Positions 30,575-33,970 of a DNA stretch of 33,970 nucleotides are shown piece after piece. The first letter of the stretch is position 1. Each line of letters begins with the position of its first letter. The position numbers were made by a program, and so were the translations under genes. Source of the stretch: JBGPJM01 sp041485385. Its GTDB lineage: Bacteria; Planctomycetota; Phycisphaerae; Phycisphaerales; UBA1924. Under the pieces are notes generated by a model. It was not told where the DNA came from and made no database searches. It saw only the letters and a list, made by a program, of their open reading frames with translations. The stretch covers positions 1 through 33,970 of the forward strand of contig JBGPJM010000028.1 in NCBI GenBank assembly GCA_041485385.1, in the 5' to 3' direction.

Positions 30575-32455
30575 ATGTTCCCAGGGGCCGAGAGAGCGGA
30601 CCAATCGACCACTCGCCGGATCCGGAGGCTCCCCGAGCTCCTGGTGAACCAGATCGCCGCCGGCGAGGTCGTGGAGCGCCCCGCCTCGGTCGTCAAGGAG
30701 CTCATCGACAACGCGATCGACGCCGGGGCCACGCGCATCTCCGTCGACCTGGAGCGCGGCGGGATCGAACTTGTCCGGGTCACCGACGACGGGAGCGGCA
30801 TCCCGCCCGACGATGTGCCCCTGGCCCTGGCGCCCCACGCCACGAGCAAGATCGCCGTCGCCGAGGACCTGGACCGCATCGCCACCATGGGTTTCCGCGG
30901 CGAGGCCCTGGCCTCGATCGCCTCCGTCTCGCGGCTCTCCCTGCGGACGCGCTCACGCGAGCAGCCGGGCGCCTCGCTCCTCGAAGCCGAGGGCGAAATC
31001 GTCGGCGCGGTGCAGCCGGCCCCTGGGGCGGTGGGCACGAGCGTGATTGTGCGAAATCTATTTTTTAACACTCCGGCTCGGCGCAAGTTTCTGCGAACCC
31101 AAGGGACCGAGCAGGGGCACTGCCTCGATGTGATCCGGGAGTTGGCCCTCTCGCACCCGGCGATCGGCTTTTGCGCGACGACCGATGGGCGGGCCGTGCT
31201 GGATTTACCGCCGAATCAGTCGCCGCGGGAGCGGGTGCTGGCCGTGATGGGCAAGGAGCTCGCCGAGCAGTTCGTCGAATCCAGCGCCGACGAGATGTCC
31301 GATGCCCGGGGGCTGGCGCTGTGGGGCATGGTCGGATTGCCGGTGCTTGCCCGGGCGACAGCCAAATGCCAGCATGTTTTTCTGAACGGGCGGCCGATCC
31401 GCGACAAGACGATTCAGCACGCGCTCCGCGAGGCGTACCGCGGGCTGATCGAGCCGGGGCGGTATCCGACCGCGGTGATTATGCTCGAAATGGACCCCGG
31501 CGCGGTGGATGTGAACGTGCACCCGGCCAAGGCCGAGGTCCGCTTCCGTGATGGGTCGATGGTGCACGGCACGGTGCTGCGCTCGGTGCGCGAGGCGCTG
31601 AGCGCCGCGGACCTCACTCCGAGCGTGAATTCCGCTGGTTTTGGTGCGGCGAGGGGGTATCGGCCTGGGGAGGAGACGGCGATTCTGCCGCGGGAGGGTG
31701 CGCCGACGGGGGAGGCGCGGGCGAACGCGTTTGTGGAGTTTTTCGCGAGAACGGTGCCGGAAACAGCGGGGCGTTTGTCGTACGACGCGATCCGGGACGC
31801 GATGAACAAGGACGTCGCGGCGGCGGCGCCGGCGGAGCAGCCGGCGCCGGTTTCTCAGGCGATGGAGGTGCCGCGGCCTGCGGACAGATTGCTGCAAGTC
31901 CATAACAGCTATGTAGTTACGCAGGATGAGCAGGGGCTGGTGATCGTGGATCAGCACGCGCTGCACGAGCGGGTGATGTTCGAGCATCTTTTGGCGCGGG
32001 TGGGGGCTGGGGACCTGGAGAGCCAGCGGATGCTGATGCCGGCGGTGGTGCCGGCGACAACGCGGCAAGTCGAGCGTTTACAAGAACTTGCGCCGCTCCT
32101 GAAGCGCATCGGCGTGGTGCTGGAGCCCTTGGGGCCGGCGGTGATCGGGGTGCAGGCGTTCCCGACTTTTCTGTTTGACAGGGGGGTGGACGAGGCGGAG
32201 TTTGTGCAGGGAATCCTGGAGAAAACCGACGACGAGGGGTTCGTGCCCGGGGGGGAGGAGGCGCTGGCCGAGGTGCTGGACATGATGGCGTGCAAGGCCG
32301 CGGTGAAGGCGGGTAACCACTTGAGTGATCAGGAGTTGCGCGATCTGCTGAAGATGCGGGACCTGGTGGAGCGGGGGAGCAACTGTCCGCATGGGAGGCC
32401 CACATCGATCCGGCTGACGATCAGGGAGCTGGAGCGGCGGTTCGGGCGGAGCTGA
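30575..32455 (+). CDS. mutL: DNA mismatch repair protein MutL (endonuclease type)
   Basis: 626 residues. The GHKL ATPase half has NQIAAGEVVERPASVVKEL, catalytic E42 and Mg-binding N46 (ELIDN), D71 (DDGSGI), HATSKI and GFRGEALASI. FFNTPARRKFLRT closes that half. After a linker (about 345-435), the C-terminal domain carries the nicking-endonuclease motif DQHA-x2-E-x4-E (from D459), an ACKA-type motif and CPHGRP near the end, so this is a nicking MutL as in bacteria without MutH. Codon choice changes within the gene at about 31,020-31,100: upstream codons end mainly in C, downstream ones in G, with more A/T-ending codons (CTA, TTT, ACT, TTA). The frame is unbroken. TACAAT lies 6 nt before the ATG. 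Confidence 0.96.
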   Translation: MFPGAERADQSTTRRIRRLPELLVNQIAAGEVVERPASVVKELIDNAIDAGATRISVDLERGGIELVRVTDDGSGIPPDDVPLALAPHATSKIAVAEDLDRIATMGFRGEALASIASVSRLSLRTRSREQPGASLLEAEGEIVGAVQPAPGAVGTSVIVRNLFFNTPARRKFLRTQGTEQGHCLDVIRELALSHPAIGFCATTDGRAVLDLPPNQSPRERVLAVMGKELAEQFVESSADEMSDARGLALWGMVGLPVLARATAKCQHVFLNGRPIRDKTIQHALREAYRGLIEPGRYPTAVIMLEMDPGAVDVNVHPAKAEVRFRDGSMVHGTVLRSVREALSAADLTPSVNSAGFGAARGYRPGEETAILPREGAPTGEARANAFVEFFARTVPETAGRLSYDAIRDAMNKDVAAAAPAEQPAPVSQAMEVPRPADRLLQVHNSYVVTQDEQGLVIVDQHALHERVMFEHLLARVGAGDLESQRMLMPAVVPATTRQVERLQELAPLLKRIGVVLEPLGPAVIGVQAFPTFLFDRGVDEAEFVQGILEKTDDEGFVPGGEEALAEVLDMMACKAAVKAGNHLSDQELRDLLKMRDLVERGSNCPHGRPTSIRLTIRELERRFGRS

Positions 32456-32575
32456 AAACGGCGGATGCCCGAAACAGGGGGAGTGTCCAATCTGCGCGCC
32501 CAGATGGGGAAATACCCATCGAAAATCATGCAAAAAGCGCGACGTTCGGTGGACTCACCTGCATGTTCCGCGGGG
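32456..32575. other. Convergent intergenic region after mutL
   Basis: 120 nt, less GC-rich than the genes. It holds a small hairpin (GATGGG 32503-32508, loop GAAATA, CCCATC 32515-32520) without a T run on either strand. No gene seen. Confidence 0.5.
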
Positions 32576-33970
32576 TCACGGCGCGAGGGTGGTGACGCGG
32601 ACGGCTTTGATTTCTGACTTGCGGTTGTCGATGGTGAAGCGTGCCTCGAGGCGGATGGTCTCGACGACGAACCCCGCCTGAATGAGGGACTCAACGGCCG
32701 CGTTTCGCGCGAGGATGGTCATGGGTTGGCCGCCGGCCTTGAGGTCGGCGCGGAGGTCGGCGAGGGACCAGGTATCGATTCCGGCCATGGAGGCGCGCAT
32801 GCCGATGTCGCCGATGGGGCGGACGGGGTGTTCGGCGTAGAAGTCGACGGCGGGGTTGCGGAAGCCGAGGGTGGCGAGACGCGCGGGATCGACGGCGCGC
32901 TCGGGGCGGAGGAGGTCGCGCATGAAGGCGCGCGGGGAGAGGTCGGGGAAGAAGCGGTCGCGGCCGCAGGCGTACCAGGCGGCCTGGGAGATGGCGAGGG
33001 CGGCGATGAGCGCACCGAAGACGGCGCGGTCGCGACGGGGGGTGCGCGAGTCGGCGGCGCGCTGGGCGAGGAAGAGCGCGCCAAGAAGGCAGAGGCCCGG
33101 CCAGAGAGGGGTGAGGTAGCGGGGGACGCCCTTGGAGGCGAGGGAGAAGAGCGCAAAGCCCAGGCCGGTCCAGGCGAAGAGGATGAACCACTCGGGGCGC
33201 GGGCGCGGGCGGTCCTTGATGAGCCAGATGATCGCCAGGAGCGCGGCGATGGAGCCGAGGCCGGCGCCGTAGGCCATGGCCTCGAGGTTGTTGATGGGGG
33301 AGATGGGGACGAAGAGGCGGAGGTTGTCCTCGGCTTCCTCCGCGGCGACGGCGAGGGCGGCATCGGGACCGATGCGCGCGGCGACGGCGCGGGTCCAGAG
33401 CCAGAAGACCAGGAGGGGGACGCCCAGGATGATGAGGGGGTGGGTGCGCGAGTACGCGGCGAGGCAGGCCAGGGCGCGCTGAGGTTGGGCAATAGACGCG
33501 AGGATGGCGCCGAGGGCGGCACAGATGAGGGCGAGGAGCGCGGAGCCGACGTACTCGCCCGGCGCGTGGGACTGCCGCAGAGAAGCGACAAGGCCGGCGG
33601 CGCCGGCGAGCGCGGCGACGGAGATCACCGCAACGCGTGGCGATCGCGCGGCAGATACGGCGGGCGGCGCGTTGCGATTGAAGAGGGTGGTGTCGAGGGG
33701 GTCGGGGGTGAAGGCGGAGTAGAGTGCGATGCCGCCGTAGGCGGCGAGGGCGATGACGGCGAGGGCGGGGGGGCCCTTGGTCATGGTGGCGCTGGTGGCG
33801 GCGATGGTGGCGAGGATGAGCGCGGGCCAGTGGGCGCGTCGGCGGCTGCGATGAGAGCGCCAGGAGACGGCGATGCCGAAGATGGCCGCGACGACGAAGG
33901 GGACGAGGAGGATGTCGAGCTCGCCGAGGCGGCTGGAGCGGGTGTAGAGGAGGCCGGTGGCGAGGGTGAG
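32576..33970 (-). CDS. GT39/ArnT-like membrane glycosyltransferase, 5' end beyond the window
   Basis: About 464 residues are visible; the frame stays open through the right edge, so the true start lies outside. The first visible part (YTRSSRLGELDILLVPF, then SAMTKGPPALAVIALAAYGG) matches the PMT/ArnT family, where L-D-LL follows the luminal loops and TKGP begins a helix. Eight or more hydrophobic segments follow, including a RYLTPLWPGLCLLGALFL helix typical of the family. The final 130 residues are soluble. Such enzymes move a sugar from a lipid carrier to lipid A, glycans or proteins outside the membrane. Starting at the internal Met (33784) would drop conserved sequence. It converges with mutL. 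Confidence 0.82.
   Translation of the reverse strand, partial: LTLATGLLYTRSSRLGELDILLVPFVVAAIFGIAVSWRSHRSRRRAHWPALILATIAATSATMTKGPPALAVIALAAYGGIALYSAFTPDPLDTTLFNRNAPPAVSAARSPRVAVISVAALAGAAGLVASLRQSHAPGEYVGSALLALICAALGAILASIAQPQRALACLAAYSRTHPLIILGVPLLVFWLWTRAVAARIGPDAALAVAAEEAEDNLRLFVPISPINNLEAMAYGAGLGSIAALLAIIWLIKDRPRPRPEWFILFAWTGLGFALFSLASKGVPRYLTPLWPGLCLLGALFLAQRAADSRTPRRDRAVFGALIAALAISQAAWYACGRDRFFPDLSPRAFMRDLLRPERAVDPARLATLGFRNPAVDFYAEHPVRPIGDIGMRASMAGIDTWSLADLRADLKAGGQPMTILARNAAVESLIQAGFVVETIRLEARFTIDNRKSEIKAVRVTTLAP

Noticed and set aside
31020..31110. Replication origin as the cause of the skew flip
   Set aside because: The flip lies inside an intact mutL, not in an intergenic region; no DnaA-box cluster, AT-rich unwinding region, dnaA or dnaN is present.
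1..33970. CRISPR array, tRNA, rRNA, insertion sequence or prophage
   Set aside because: No regularly spaced repeats of CRISPR length, no cloverleaf-like sequence, transposase, integrase or phage gene was found; the tandem repeats here have 7-10 bp units (or a single 15-bp step).

Overview
The window is a gene-dense, very GC-rich stretch of bacterial chromosome with about 27 credible protein genes and no rRNA, tRNA, CRISPR array or insertion sequence that I can see. The gene set points to a planctomycete, probably of the Phycisphaerae type: an ECF-like sigma factor paired with a membrane-anchored Ser/Thr kinase, a giant disordered DUF4175-like membrane protein paired with a double von Willebrand A (VWA) protein, the alternative fused GlmU-like enzyme, DUF1844, and a full MreBCD set. 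This placement is inference from gene content and base composition.

Layout. 1-1461: possible 3' tail of a gene entering from the left, a ParE/RelE toxin with Phd/YefM antitoxin (minus), and a small four-helix membrane protein. 1535-5391 (minus): mreB, mreC, mreD and a GlmU-like nucleotidyl/acetyltransferase, a cell-wall and shape block. 5784-6764: a membrane-anchored coiled-coil protein ending at a clean intrinsic terminator. 7147-10401 (plus): sigma factor and kinase. 10445-11515 (minus): a lone trpD. 11664-18182 (plus): DUF4175-like protein and VWA protein. 18231-24519: SAM methyltransferase, miaB, an orphan histidine kinase, a YraN-family protein and a SurA/PpiC-like foldase. 24598-28076: DUF1844 protein, a PRMT-like methyltransferase, an unrecognised membrane protein and a small Lys-rich protein. 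28187-33970: fabI, nadC, a HIT hydrolase, mutL and a GT39/ArnT-like membrane glycosyltransferase cut by the right edge.

Three signals cut across the genes. First, nine starts carry a TAnnnT hexamer 5-8 nt upstream of the start codon, usually with no Shine-Dalgarno sequence, which suggests widespread leaderless transcription; most other starts have a purine-rich ribosome site. Second, short-period tandem repeats (7-10 bp units) of three sequence families sit at gene junctions (mreB/mreC, end of the GlmU-like gene, nadC/HIT, HIT/mutL). Third, base skew and codon choice flip abruptly inside mutL near 31.03-31.1 kb, at its most conserved motif, although the reading frame stays intact; this looks like a recombination or assembly junction.
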